The position numbers and the translations under genes were made by a program. Below, in pieces: positions 17,850 through 27,501 of a DNA stretch of 64,000 nt. The notes beneath the pieces are model-generated. The model ran no database searches and was not told where the DNA came from. It was given only the letters and a program-made list of their open reading frames with translations. Source of the stretch: Sphingopyxis sp. H050. GTDB lineage: Bacteria > Pseudomonadota > Alphaproteobacteria > Sphingomonadales > Sphingomonadaceae. The number at the start of each line of letters is the position of its first letter. Position 1 is the first letter of the stretch. The stretch spans positions 1 to 64,000 of the forward strand of contig NZ_LNRZ01000007.1 of the NCBI RefSeq assembly GCF_001468265.1, given 5' to 3'.

Positions 17850-18983
17850 ATGACCGCACGGATCCTTCATATCATCACCGGTCTCGATCAGGGGGGCGCG
17901 GAACGATCGCTCGTGAACCTTCTCGAAAGCGATCTTGGTCGCCGGTTCGACCATCATGTCCTCTCGCTGGGTGATCCCGGATATTATGGGCCGTTCTTGG
18001 AGGAGCAGGGGATCGCGGTCGATACGCTCGGCCTCGCGGGCCCGGGCTCGATCGCGCGAGGCGTCGGCCGGCTGCGGCGCGTCGTGCGCGATTTCCGTCC
18101 CGATATCGTCCAAGGCTGGATGTACCACGGCAACCTCGTCGCCGAGCTGGCCGCGTTCGGACGTCCGGCCGCGACCGCATGGAACATCCGGCAATCGCTC
18201 TATCGTATTGGCACCGAGAAGCCCGGCACGCGGGCGGTTATCCGGCTGCTCGGGCGCCTGTCGTCGCGGCCGCGCGTGATCCTCTACAACAGCTACCAGT
18301 CGCGCACGCATCATGAGGCGTTTGGCTTCGCTTCGGCGCCGGGGCGGGTGATTGCCAATGGCTTCGACACCGCGCGCTGGCGCCCCGATGCAGCGCGGCG
18401 AGCAGCGTTTCGCGCGGCGCTGGGGGTCGGGGCCGAGGTGCCGGTCCTCGGCTTCGTCGGTCGCTTTCACCCGCAGAAGGATGTGCCGACCTTTCTTGCC
18501 GCGGCCGGCGAAGCGATGATGGCGCAGCCTGACCTGCATGTCGCGATGGTGGGCGAGGGGCTGGGCGGGGAAAGCGAGGCGCTTGCGCCCTGGCGCGAGA
18601 AGCTCCCGCATGCGCGCTTCCATCCGCTTGGCCGGCGCGGCGATATCGAGGCGATCCTGCCGGGGTTCGACTTTTTCTGCCTTTCGTCGTCGAGCGAGGC
18701 TTTCCCGAATGTGATCGGCGAGGCGATGGCGGCCGGGCTGCCGTGCATCGCTACCGACGTCGGCGATTGCGCTCGGCTGATGGGCGGGATCGGGCGGATC
18801 GTTCCGCGGGGCGATTCGGTCCAAATGGCGGAAGCGATTGGCGAAATGGCCCGGATGGACCTTGCGCGCCGCGCCGAAATCGGCGAAGCGGCGCGCGCGA
18901 GGATCATTGCCGTATACAGCCTCGACGCCACCGTCGATGCCTACACCGAACTATATGATTCGATTATGAAAAGAGACAATTGA
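17850..18983 (+). CDS. Glycosyltransferase family 4
   Basis: A 377-residue GT-B enzyme. ATG 17850 is chosen because LHIITGLDQGGAERSLVNLL follows at once; the upstream in-frame start at 17766 overlaps the polymerase gene. GFVGRFHPQKDVPTFLAA and SSEAFPNVIGEAMAAGLP supply the nucleotide-sugar and E-x7-E motifs. It builds the repeat unit at the cytoplasmic face. Its stop is one base from the start of the asparagine synthase-type gene, so the two are co-transcribed. Confidence 0.9.
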   Translation: MTARILHIITGLDQGGAERSLVNLLESDLGRRFDHHVLSLGDPGYYGPFLEEQGIAVDTLGLAGPGSIARGVGRLRRVVRDFRPDIVQGWMYHGNLVAELAAFGRPAATAWNIRQSLYRIGTEKPGTRAVIRLLGRLSSRPRVILYNSYQSRTHHEAFGFASAPGRVIANGFDTARWRPDAARRAAFRAALGVGAEVPVLGFVGRFHPQKDVPTFLAAAGEAMMAQPDLHVAMVGEGLGGESEALAPWREKLPHARFHPLGRRGDIEAILPGFDFFCLSSSSEAFPNVIGEAMAAGLPCIATDVGDCARLMGGIGRIVPRGDSVQMAEAIGEMARMDLARRAEIGEAARARIIAVYSLDATVDAYTELYDSIMKRDN

Positions 18984-18984
18984 G

Positions 18985-20925
18985 ATGTGCGGCTTTACGG
19001 GGTTTCTGGACCGGGCGGGTTTTACCGACGGTGAGGCGCTTCTGCAGCGGATGGCCGACACGATCATTCATCGCGGCCCCGACAGCGACGGCTATTGGGT
19101 CGATGGCGACGCGGGGATCGCGCTTGCACATCGCCGGCTTGCGATCATCGATCTGTCGCCTGCGGGGCACCAGCCGATGCTCAGCGCCGACGGCCGCTAT
19201 GCGCTTAGCTACAATGGCGAGATCTACAATCATCTCGACATGCGCCGCGAACTCGAGACCGCGGGCGCCATCGCCTGGCGCGGCCATTCGGATACCGAAA
19301 CGCTGCTCGCCGGCTTTTCGGTGTGGGGCGTGCTCGGCACGCTGCAACGCGCGAACGGGATGTTCGCCTTCGCGCTTTGGGACCGCGCCGGGCGCAAACT
19401 CTTTCTGGCGCGCGACCGCATGGGCGAAAAGCCGCTCTATTACGGTATGCAGGGGCCGGCGCTGCTTTTCGGGTCCGAACTCAAGGCGCTGCGCCAGCAT
19501 CCGGCGTGGCGGGGCGGGGTGAACCGAGACGCGCTGACGCTGTTCCTGCGGCACAATTATGTGCCGGGCCCCTATTCGATCTACGACGGCATCCTGAAGC
19601 TGCCGCCCGCGCACTATCTGGAGATCGGGCCCGATGATCGGACGCTGCCCGAGCCGGTTGCCTATTGGGATATCGCCGAAAAGGCGCGCGAGGGCCGCGC
19701 CAATCCCTTCGCCGGGTCGGCCGAAGCATCGGTCGACGCGCTCGACACATTGCTCGCCGATGCGGTCAAGATCCGCATGGCGGCCGACGTGCCGCTAGGC
19801 GCCTTCCTGTCGGGCGGTTATGATTCGAGCACGATCGTCGCGGTGATGCAGGCGCAGTCGCAGCGCCCAGTAAAGACCTTCTCGATCGGTTTTTCGGAAG
19901 CCGAGTATGACGAGGCGCATCATGCGAAGCGTGTCGCGGCGCATCTCGGCACCGACCATACCGAGCTGTACGTCACGCCGCAGGACGCGCTCGACCAGAT
20001 CCCGTTGTTGCCGCATCACTGGGACGAACCCTTTGCCGATTCCTCGCAGATTCCGACGCTGCTAGTCAGCAGGCTGGCGCGAACCGAGGTGACCGTCAGC
20101 CTGTCGGGCGACGGCGGCGACGAATTGCTCTGCGGCTATAACCGCTATGCGCAGGGCTATGACATCTGGCGCCGGCTCGGAAAGCTGCCGCGCGGGATGC
20201 GTAAGGCGGCTGCGGGCGCGTTGCGGCTGACGCCCGGAACCGCGATCGATAGCTTGATGAAGATGGCGCCGGAGAAGCTGCGCAAGCTGGCTGTCGGCGA
20301 CCGGTTGCTGAAACTCGCAGACGTGCTCGACGTCGATCAGGCCGACGATTTCTATCGCTCGCTGATTTCGCATTCCAAAAATCCGGAACGTCTCGTCCCC
20401 GGCGCGCGCGAACCTGAAACACTGTTGACCGCGGCCGATCCCGAATGGGCGGACCGCGATTTCCGCGACCGCATGATGTATCTCGATATGCGGACCTATC
20501 TGCCCGACGACATCCTTGTGAAGGTCGATCGCGCGAGCATGGCGGTCAGCCTCGAATCGCGCGTGCCGCTGCTCGATCACCGGGTCGTCGAATTCGCTCT
20601 CGCGCTGCCGCTCGAATACAAGCTTCGGGAAGGGGCATCGAAATGGCCGTTGCGCCAGCTTCTGTACCGTCACGTCCCGCGCGAAATCATGGAGCGGCCG
20701 AAGATGGGGTTCGGCGTGCCGATCGACCATTGGCTTCAGGGGCCGCTGCGCGGCTGGGCCGACGATCTGCTGAGCGAAGACCGGTTGAAGCGCGAGGGCT
20801 TTTTCGACGTCGACGAGGTACGACGCCTTTGGAGCGAGACGCGGAGCGGCCGGCGCCGCTGGCACTATCATGTGTGGGACATCCTGATGTTCCAGGCGTG
20901 GCTCGACGCGCAGCGGGCGAATTGA
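18985..20925 (+). CDS. asnB: Asparagine synthase-type glutamine amidotransferase
   Basis: A 646-residue AsnB homologue. Cys2 after the initiator Met is the class II glutaminase nucleophile (MCGFTGFLD); IHRGPDSDGYW and AHRRLAIIDLSP follow. The synthetase half has the PP-loop FLSGGYDSST near residue 272 and SLSGDGGDELLCGYNRY. In capsule and O-antigen loci such enzymes amidate uronic acids or amino sugars and do not make free asparagine. Its place between glycosyltransferase genes and alongside an uronic-acid pathway supports amidation of the polymer, but the acceptor is inferred. Confidence 0.9.
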   Translation: MCGFTGFLDRAGFTDGEALLQRMADTIIHRGPDSDGYWVDGDAGIALAHRRLAIIDLSPAGHQPMLSADGRYALSYNGEIYNHLDMRRELETAGAIAWRGHSDTETLLAGFSVWGVLGTLQRANGMFAFALWDRAGRKLFLARDRMGEKPLYYGMQGPALLFGSELKALRQHPAWRGGVNRDALTLFLRHNYVPGPYSIYDGILKLPPAHYLEIGPDDRTLPEPVAYWDIAEKAREGRANPFAGSAEASVDALDTLLADAVKIRMAADVPLGAFLSGGYDSSTIVAVMQAQSQRPVKTFSIGFSEAEYDEAHHAKRVAAHLGTDHTELYVTPQDALDQIPLLPHHWDEPFADSSQIPTLLVSRLARTEVTVSLSGDGGDELLCGYNRYAQGYDIWRRLGKLPRGMRKAAAGALRLTPGTAIDSLMKMAPEKLRKLAVGDRLLKLADVLDVDQADDFYRSLISHSKNPERLVPGAREPETLLTAADPEWADRDFRDRMMYLDMRTYLPDDILVKVDRASMAVSLESRVPLLDHRVVEFALALPLEYKLREGASKWPLRQLLYRHVPREIMERPKMGFGVPIDHWLQGPLRGWADDLLSEDRLKREGFFDVDEVRRLWSETRSGRRRWHYHVWDILMFQAWLDAQRAN

Positions 20926-20935
20926 GCGCGGCGCG

Positions 20936-21493
20936 ATGCTGAAACGCGGATTCGACCTGCTGATCGCGGCGCTGCTGCTCGTGCCGGCCGTCCTCGTCTG
21001 CCTTGTCGCTGCGCTGTTTTCGGGACTGGAATTCCGTGCCAACCCGCTGTTCGTGCAATCGCGGGTCGGCCGCGATCGGCGGCCGTTTCGCCTCTACAAG
21101 ATTCGCACGATGGCGCCGACTACCGGCGATCGTCCGTCGCACGAAGTCGCGGTTACGCGTATATCGTGGTCGAGCGCACTGATCCGCAAGCTGAAGCTCG
21201 ACGAGCTTCCGCAGCTCATTTGCGTGCTGCGCGGGGACATGAGTCTGGTCGGGCCGCGGCCGTGCCTGCCGATCCAGCACGAACTGATCGACGCGCGCGA
21301 GCGGCATGGTGTATTCCGCGTCCGCCCGGGGGTGACGGGGCTGGCGCAGGTGCAGGGGATCGATATGTCGGAGCCTGAACGGCTTGCGGCGATCGATGGC
21401 GATTATGTCGCGAACCAGAGCCTGACGGGCGATATCCGGATCCTGCTTCACACCTTCAGCGGCGGCGGCCGAGGAGACGCCGCGCAGCGCTAG
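20936..21493 (+). CDS. Initiating sugar-phosphate transferase (bacterial sugar transferase, PF02397)
   Basis: A 185-residue minimal PglC-type transferase. It has one N-terminal membrane segment (FDLLIAALLLVPAVLVCLVA), then FVQSRVGRDRRPFRLYKIRTM, KLKLDELPQLICVLRGDMSLVGPRP and a C-terminal VRPGVTGLAQV. It transfers a sugar-1-phosphate from UDP-sugar to undecaprenyl phosphate and so starts each repeat unit. The short form, with WbpM-, reductase- and GT-type neighbours, suggests a 6-deoxy-HexNAc as first sugar. Its end overlaps the convergent SDR gene by 4 bp. Confidence 0.93.
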   Translation: MLKRGFDLLIAALLLVPAVLVCLVAALFSGLEFRANPLFVQSRVGRDRRPFRLYKIRTMAPTTGDRPSHEVAVTRISWSSALIRKLKLDELPQLICVLRGDMSLVGPRPCLPIQHELIDARERHGVFRVRPGVTGLAQVQGIDMSEPERLAAIDGDYVANQSLTGDIRILLHTFSGGGRGDAAQR

Positions 21494-22353
21494 GGCGTAA
21501 CCGCTCGTTCGATCAGTAAAGCCGCCGGGACGGGCCAATCAAGCGGACAATCCTTGGCGAAGCGCTCTCCCGAAAAGGCGGCGTCGCCGAACAGGCTGTC
21601 TCCGCGCTGACCGAGGAGACGGCGAAGAAGCCCGCGTCCGGCGCTGCCGATCGGGAACAGCCAGGGCTTGCGGCCGAGCGCGTGCGATATGCGCGCATAG
21701 AATTCATCGGTCGAAAGCGCCGGGGAGTCGGTGACGATATAGGTTCCGGCGAGACCGGCTTCGGCTGCCGCGAGCAGGGCTGCGGCGAAATTGTCGACAT
21801 GTACGACGCTGCGCCGGTTGTTCGCGCTGCCGAGCGGCAGCGGAAGGCCGCGCTGCGCCGCCGCGCGGAGCATCGCGAACGGACCGCCGGCGTCGGCGCC
21901 GATCAGGATCGGCGGACGGAGGATCGCGAGCCGCACCGCGGGATGGCTCGGCGCGAGTTCCGAAAGCCGGTCGTCGCCGCGCCGCTTGCTGATCCCGTAG
22001 GGCGTCGTCGGGCGGCCCTCATAATCGTCGGATACCGTCTCTCCGGCGCGTGTCGCGCTGGTCAGGGCGGCAACGCTGCTGACATGGACGAAGGCCGGAA
22101 CCCCGGCGGCAGCGGCGGCGAGGAACAGGCGTTCGGGCAGTGCGACATTGGCATCCTCAGAACCGGGCCCGATCCCGCTCTTCTCACCGGCGCAGTTGAT
22201 CAGCGCGTCGCACCCTGCAAGCTTTTGCTCCAGCGTTGCAATGTCCCCGGCGCGCCCTATCGGAATGATTTCATCGGCCCGCACCGCAAGCCGCGCGGCG
22301 AGATGTCGTCCGAGGAAACCCGTGGCACCGGCGACCGCAATACGCATTGTCAT
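21490..22353 (-). CDS. NAD-dependent epimerase/reductase (SDR), WbpV-like
   Basis: A 287-residue extended SDR with the NAD motif GATGFLGRH near residue 8, VHVSSVAAL (catalytic Ser) and TPYGISK (Tyr-x3-Lys). The size and neighbours (short sugar transferase, FlaA1-like dehydratase) fit the 4-keto reductase step that turns UDP-4-keto-6-deoxy-GlcNAc into UDP-QuiNAc or FucNAc. It is on the minus strand, divergent from the glycosyltransferase at 22457 with about 100 bp between. Substrate is inferred from context. Confidence 0.85.
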   Translation of the reverse strand: MTMRIAVAGATGFLGRHLAARLAVRADEIIPIGRAGDIATLEQKLAGCDALINCAGEKSGIGPGSEDANVALPERLFLAAAAAGVPAFVHVSSVAALTSATRAGETVSDDYEGRPTTPYGISKRRGDDRLSELAPSHPAVRLAILRPPILIGADAGGPFAMLRAAAQRGLPLPLGSANNRRSVVHVDNFAAALLAAAEAGLAGTYIVTDSPALSTDEFYARISHALGRKPWLFPIGSAGRGLLRRLLGQRGDSLFGDAAFSGERFAKDCPLDWPVPAALLIERAVTP

Positions 22354-22456
22354 TCATATCCTTGCAACGAGCCGCTGGTTCAAGCGCCGGTCCAAGTCCG
22401 CTCTTGACGCTTCGCGCACGAAGGCGTCAAGCGGGGCGCGCAGAACGAAACGGATT

Positions 22457-23566
22457 ATGGCCAAAATTCTCATCAACGGGTCGCACGCCCATTATCTCTA
22501 CAATTTCCGGTCCGCGCTTGCCGAGGAAATGATCCAGCGGGGGCACGAGGTGCATGTTGCGTCGCCCGAGCTGCACGGCGCGTTCGCCGAGCATTTCCGC
22601 AGCATGGGCGCGATCCCGCACGATATTGCGCTCAAGCGGACCAAAGTCTCGTTCACCGGCGATATTCTCTATTACCGTAGTATGGTCCGACTGATCCGCG
22701 AGGCGGAGATCGATTTCGTCCTCAACTATACGATAAAGCCCAATATCTGGGGCAGCCTGGCGGCGCAAAAAGCGGGCGCGCGGTCGGTTAGCATGGTGAC
22801 GGGGCTTGGCTTCGCCTTCATCGAGCGGAGCGGCCTGGTCCGCAAATTGACGCAGAAGATCGCGCAGGGACTGTACCGGCTGGCGACCAACGCCAACAGC
22901 TATGTCGTTTTCCAGAACCCCGATGACCGCGACGATTTCATCGCGGCAGGCTGTCTGCCCGATGCCTCGAAGGTGGTGATGGTCAACGGATCGGGTATCA
23001 ATCTCGATCAGTTCGCGCTGGCCGCACTTCCCGGGCAGCCGGTGTTTCTGACGATCGCGCGGCTGCTCCACAGCAAGGGGCTGTATGAGCTTGCCGAGGC
23101 GAGCCGCGCCGTGCGGGCAGCGGTTCCCGGTGCGCGGATACGGATCGCCGGAATGCTCGATACCGGCCCGGACGCGGTGACACGGGCCGAGCTCGACGAA
23201 TGGATCGCCGACGGCATCGAATATCTTGGCCTGCTTGAGGATGTCCGGCCCGCGCTCGCGGAAGCGTCGATCTTTGTGCTGCCGTCGTGGCGCGAGGGCA
23301 CGCCGCGGACCGTGCTGGAGGCGATGGCGATGGGGCGGCCGATCATCACCACCGACGCGCCCGGTTGCCGTGAGACCACGGTCGACGGCCTCAACGGCCG
23401 GCTGGTGCCGCTGAAGGACGCCGGGGCGCTGGCGCAGGCGATGATCGAGCTGGGAGCTGACGAGACGCTCCGCACGCGCATGGGTGCGGCAAGCCGCAAA
23501 ATCGCCGAGGACAAATATGACGTTCACCAAGTGAACACCTCGCTGCTCGACCAGATCGGGCTTTAG
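22457..23566 (+). CDS. Glycosyltransferase family 4 (PglA/WbpT-like region)
   Basis: A 369-residue GT4 enzyme. The start at 22457 follows from the domain opening AKILINGSHAHYLYNFRS; the frame upstream to 22148 is shadow sequence. LTIARLLHSKGLYELAEAS and LPSWREGTPRTVLEAMAMG give the donor-binding and E-x7-E motifs. The overall wording (FVLNYTIKPNIWGSLAA) is close to the transferases that add the second sugar after a QuiNAc/FucNAc-type primer. The stop overlaps that of the convergent dehydratase gene by 4 bp. Confidence 0.9.
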   Translation: MAKILINGSHAHYLYNFRSALAEEMIQRGHEVHVASPELHGAFAEHFRSMGAIPHDIALKRTKVSFTGDILYYRSMVRLIREAEIDFVLNYTIKPNIWGSLAAQKAGARSVSMVTGLGFAFIERSGLVRKLTQKIAQGLYRLATNANSYVVFQNPDDRDDFIAAGCLPDASKVVMVNGSGINLDQFALAALPGQPVFLTIARLLHSKGLYELAEASRAVRAAVPGARIRIAGMLDTGPDAVTRAELDEWIADGIEYLGLLEDVRPALAEASIFVLPSWREGTPRTVLEAMAMGRPIITTDAPGCRETTVDGLNGRLVPLKDAGALAQAMIELGADETLRTRMGAASRKIAEDKYDVHQVNTSLLDQIGL

Positions 23567-25494
23567 GCGCTAATCTTTCCGGCGTTTTCGGGCGCATATT
23601 CGGGAACGAGGCGTCCGATGATCCGCACCGCGGTATCGGCATCGCCGCTCTGGCGGATCGTTCCGTCGAGTTCGGCGAGCGCTTGCTCGAGCTCGGGCCA
23701 AGGCCACAGGATTTCACGCGCGCGCATGATCCGCGGATGGTTCGTAGATTGCGGATTGTCGCCGATGAGCAGCTCCTCATAGAGCTTTTCGCCGGGCCGC
23801 AGACCGGTCTCGACGATCTGGATATCGCCGTCGGGATTTTCGTCGTCGCGGATGCTGAGCCCCGACAGGCGGATCATCGTCCGGGCGAGGTCGATGATCT
23901 TCACCGGTTGTCCCATGTCGAGCACGAACACCTCGCCGCCCTTCGCCATCGCGCTCGCCTGAATGACCAGCTGCGCGGCTTCGGGGATCGTCATGAAATA
24001 GCGGGTGATTTCGCGGTCGGTGACCGTCACCGGACCCCCGGCGGCGATCTGCGCCTTGAAGCGAGGAACGACCGAGCCGCTCGAGCCGAGGACGTTGCCG
24101 AAGCGGACCATGCTGAAAACCGTCTTCGCGCCGGGCTGTTCGGCGCGCGCCTGCAGTATCAGTTCACACACGCGTTTCGAGGCGCCCATGATGTTGGTCG
24201 GGCGCACCGCTTTGTCGGTGCTGATCAGGATGAAGTTCGCAACCCCCGCGGCCTCGGCCGCCTCGACGCTGTGCAGCGTTCCCATGATATTGTTGCGCAG
24301 TCCCGACAGCGGGTTCGCCTCGACCAGCGGCACATGCTTGTAGGCGGCGGCGTGAAAGACCGTATCGGGCCGGTAGTGACGATAGATGCGCGTCATCGAC
24401 GAGCGTTCGGACACATTGGCAAGTTCGGGGGTCAACGGGACGTCGATGCCGAGTTCGATCATGAGCTCGCCGAGTTCCTGTTCGATCGCGTAGAGCGCAT
24501 ATTCGGACTGTTCGAGCAGGATAAGGCGGGTAGGGCGGCAGCGGACGATCTGGCGGCAGAGCTCGCTGCCGATGGAGCCGCCGGCGCCCGAGACCATCAC
24601 GGTCTTGCCGACGATCGTCTTGCCCATCAGCAGCTCGTTTGCGGCGACGGTCTCGCGGCCGAGCAGTTCCTCGATCTGGATTTCGCGCAGGTCATTGACG
24701 GTGATGCTGCCGTCGATGACGTTGGTCAGATTGGGGAGCGAGCGCACATAGATGCCCTCGTCCTGCAGCGTCTCGATGATCTCGCGGCGGCGGGTGCGCG
24801 ACGCGCTGGGGATTGCGAGAAGCACTTCGTCGACCGGGGTGTCGTCGAGCAGCTTGTCGAGGCGGGCCGATCCGAAGACCGGGACGCCGTCGAGCCGCTG
24901 GCCTGCGAGGCGCAGATCGTCGTCGACGAAGCCGACGAGATGGACCTGCGGCTCATGGCGAAGCGACAGTGCGAGTTGCTGTCCGGCGCGGCCGGCGCCA
25001 TAGACGAGGACGCGGCGCGCGTTGACGTTCACGACCTTCAGCAGGTCGAGCAGCGCGAAGCGCACGAAAATGCGGCTCGACGCGAGGAGCAGGAGGAAGA
25101 TGATTGGGTGCAGGACGCCGAGCGTACGCGGCACGTCGTGGATGCGGAAAACGACGAGGATGATGCTCAGCGGCAGCGTCATCAGGCTGCACGCGATCGC
25201 AAGATCGGCGACCGTCCGCGCGCCCGAATAGCGGATCAGCGAGCGATAGACGCCCGTGTGCCACGCGATTGGATACCAGAGCGCCAGCGCGATCGCGGTA
25301 AAGGTCAGGATCGGCATCGAGATCAGATCCCAGACGCCGAGGCGAAGTGAAAAGGCGACAAGAACCGCAGCGATGCAGAGCAGGCCGTCGCTTGAGACCG
25401 CAACGAACTGGCGATGTTTGCGCGGGCGGTCGACAACGAAGGCGAGGATTGCGGCGCGGAGCTGCCGCCAGTGCTTATGATCAAATATCGTCAT
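23563..25494 (-). CDS. Polysaccharide biosynthesis nucleotide-sugar dehydratase, FlaA1/CapD/WbpM-like
   Basis: A 643-residue protein with four N-terminal membrane helices (about residues 30-150), a first Rossmann-like domain (VLVYGAGRAGQQL, about 161-173) and the catalytic SDR domain (VSGAGGSIGSELCRQ about 300, AAYKHVPLVE, STDKAVRPTN). This is the long WbpM/CapD form. It makes UDP-4-keto-6-deoxy-GlcNAc from UDP-GlcNAc at the inner membrane. It is read leftwards and its start is followed upstream by 142 bp without a gene, likely its promoter. Confidence 0.93.
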   Translation of the reverse strand: MTIFDHKHWRQLRAAILAFVVDRPRKHRQFVAVSSDGLLCIAAVLVAFSLRLGVWDLISMPILTFTAIALALWYPIAWHTGVYRSLIRYSGARTVADLAIACSLMTLPLSIILVVFRIHDVPRTLGVLHPIIFLLLLASSRIFVRFALLDLLKVVNVNARRVLVYGAGRAGQQLALSLRHEPQVHLVGFVDDDLRLAGQRLDGVPVFGSARLDKLLDDTPVDEVLLAIPSASRTRRREIIETLQDEGIYVRSLPNLTNVIDGSITVNDLREIQIEELLGRETVAANELLMGKTIVGKTVMVSGAGGSIGSELCRQIVRCRPTRLILLEQSEYALYAIEQELGELMIELGIDVPLTPELANVSERSSMTRIYRHYRPDTVFHAAAYKHVPLVEANPLSGLRNNIMGTLHSVEAAEAAGVANFILISTDKAVRPTNIMGASKRVCELILQARAEQPGAKTVFSMVRFGNVLGSSGSVVPRFKAQIAAGGPVTVTDREITRYFMTIPEAAQLVIQASAMAKGGEVFVLDMGQPVKIIDLARTMIRLSGLSIRDDENPDGDIQIVETGLRPGEKLYEELLIGDNPQSTNHPRIMRAREILWPWPELEQALAELDGTIRQSGDADTAVRIIGRLVPEYAPENAGKISA

Positions 25495-25636
25495 TTAATG
25501 CCATTATCCCAAAGGATCTCCAGCACCCCCGACGCCGCCCTTAGACCTCGGTGCGGTTTTTCTCAAGCAAACAGTCGCTTATGCGGCGAGAGAATGACTC
25601 CACTCCGAACCGGTCCGGGGCGCCGGTCACGGGGCG

Positions 25637-26653
25637 TCAGTCGCCTTCAAATCCCATGGGATTCTCCGACTGCCACAGCCAGCTGTTCGCGCACATATCG
25701 TCGACATCGAGCGCCGCGCACCAGTTCAGCAGCCGCTCGGCTTTGGTGGTGGCAGCATAGCTGCTCGCGACATCGCCCGGGCGGCGGGGGGCGATTTCGA
25801 CGGCGATGGGTTGGCCACAGGCGGCTTCGTACGCCGCGACCAGCTCCTTGACGGTGATGCCTTGCCCGGTGCCGACGTTGATCGCCTCGCAGCCGACGGC
25901 GCGGGCCGAATATTCGAGCGCGGCGAGATGCGCCGCGGCAAGGTCGACGACATGGATATAGTCGCGCTCGCCGGTGCCGTCGCGGGTGTCGTAATCGTCG
26001 CCGAAGATCGACAGCTTCGCGCGGCGTCCGACCGCGACCTGCGCGACGAAGGGCATGAGGTTGTTGGGGATGTCCTGCGGATCCTCGCCGATGCGGCCCG
26101 ATTCATGCGCGCCGACGGGGTTGAAATAGCGCAGCAGTACGGCGGATGCGTCTGGCGTCGCGCTCGCCCAATCGCCGATCACGCTCTCGGCCATCGCCTT
26201 GGTACGTCCATAAGGGTTGGTCGGGGCGATCGGATGCTCTTCGTCGAAGGGAAGATACTGCGCCTCGCCATAAACGGTCGCCGAGGAGGAAAAGACGATG
26301 CGCTTGCACCGGGCGGCGTCCATCGCCGCGAGCAGGTTCATCGTGCCGGTGACGTTGGTCTGGTAATAGCGCAGCGGAATGTCGTTCGATTCCCCGACCG
26401 CCTTCAGTCCCGCGAAATGGACGACGGCATCGGGAGCAAAGTCGGTCAGGGCGCGGGTCAGCGCGTCGTTGTCGCGCACGTCGGCCTCGACCACGGCCAT
26501 GTCGCGGTTGGTCAGCTGGCGCACGCGCGCGAGCGCCACCGGCGAGCTGTTGTCGAAATTATCGTAGACGCAGACCTCGTGGCCGGCGGCCAGCAGGGCG
26601 ACCAACGTGTGGCTGCCGATATAGCCAGCGCCGCCGGTAACGAAGACCTTCAT
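25637..26653 (-). CDS. galE: UDP-glucose 4-epimerase
   Basis: A 338-residue GalE. The second Met (26653) is preferred because GGAA lies five to six bases upstream and the NAD motif VFVTGGAGYIGSHT starts right after it. SSSATVYG and NPYGRTKAMAE (catalytic Tyr-x3-Lys), then GERDYIHVVDLA, are diagnostic. It supplies UDP-galactose or UDP-GalNAc for the polysaccharide. It is the last clear polysaccharide gene; the 74 bases to the btuD stop carry nothing recognisable. Confidence 0.95.
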   Translation of the reverse strand: MKVFVTGGAGYIGSHTLVALLAAGHEVCVYDNFDNSSPVALARVRQLTNRDMAVVEADVRDNDALTRALTDFAPDAVVHFAGLKAVGESNDIPLRYYQTNVTGTMNLLAAMDAARCKRIVFSSSATVYGEAQYLPFDEEHPIAPTNPYGRTKAMAESVIGDWASATPDASAVLLRYFNPVGAHESGRIGEDPQDIPNNLMPFVAQVAVGRRAKLSIFGDDYDTRDGTGERDYIHVVDLAAAHLAALEYSARAVGCEAINVGTGQGITVKELVAAYEAACGQPIAVEIAPRRPGDVASSYAATTKAERLLNWCAALDVDDMCANSWLWQSENPMGFEGD

Positions 26654-26727
26654 TTGCATTCCTTCCAGCCGGGTTCGGTCCGGGCGCGATCAGGGCAAGG
26701 CATAAAGCAAATGTCGCAAACAGCCAG

Positions 26728-27501
26728 TTAACTGTTGGGATCGCGCCGGAAATAAAGCGCCTTCGATCCATCGGTGGTAAAGCCCGGCGTTCTCGCGAAC
26801 AGAGCCGGGACGTGGCGCTCGAACTCGGCGAGCGACGCGGGGCCGTGCGCGGTAAGTCGCCGCTCGTGAAGCCACAGGATGGAATCGGCGAACTGCGCAA
26901 CGAGCGACAGGTCGTGGAGGACGACGACGACGGTGCAGCCTGCGGCTGCGCGCGCCGCGAGGCATTCCATCACGCGATACTGGTTGGCGGGGTCGAGCGC
27001 CGCCGCAGGTTCGTCGGCAAGCAGCACGGGCGTATCGGCGGCGAGGACGCGGGCGAGACAGGCGAGCGCCTGTTCGCCGCCCGACAGGCTCGTCACCGCG
27101 CGGTCGGCGAGCGAGGCGCAGCCGGTTGCCTCCATGGCCTCGGCTATGGCGGCCTGGTCGGCAGCGGCCAGGCGGCCGGGAACCGCGCCATGGGCGAAGC
27201 GACCGAGCGCGACCATGTCGGCGACGCTGATGTCCCAGGCCAGCTCGTGCGCTTGCGGCAGATAGGCGAGGCGGCGGGCGCGTTCGAGGGGCTTCAGCGC
27301 CTTGAGGTCGGTATCGCCGAACCGGATGCCACCGCTCGACGGGATGATGTTGGCAATGGCGCGGAGCAGCGTCGATTTGCCGGCACCGTTGGGGCCGACG
27401 ATCGCGGTGAGACGGCCCGGCGCGATGGTCGCGGTGATGCCGTCGAGCAGCGTCGTGCCGCCGGCGCGGACGGTCAGCGCGTCGAGGATCAGATCAGACA
27501 T
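26728..27501 (-). CDS. btuD: Cobalamin/siderophore ABC transporter ATP-binding protein
   Basis: A 257-residue ABC ATPase with Walker A GPNGAGKSTLL (about residues 36-46), Q-loop YLPQAHEL, signature LSGGEQALACLARVLA and Walker B VLLADEPAAALD. It belongs to the FecE/BtuD group. It overlaps the permease gene by 8 bp and ends the operon that starts at the cobalamin riboswitch, so vitamin B12 or corrinoid import is the likely role. Confidence 0.9.
   Translation of the reverse strand: MSDLILDALTVRAGGTTLLDGITATIAPGRLTAIVGPNGAGKSTLLRAIANIIPSSGGIRFGDTDLKALKPLERARRLAYLPQAHELAWDISVADMVALGRFAHGAVPGRLAAADQAAIAEAMEATGCASLADRAVTSLSGGEQALACLARVLAADTPVLLADEPAAALDPANQYRVMECLAARAAAGCTVVVVLHDLSLVAQFADSILWLHERRLTAHGPASLAEFERHVPALFARTPGFTTDGSKALYFRRDPNS

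Noticed and set aside
23683..25350. Plus-strand open frame (555 codons) opposite the WbpM-like gene
   Set aside because: Antisense shadow; the minus-strand protein has complete Rossmann and SDR motifs.
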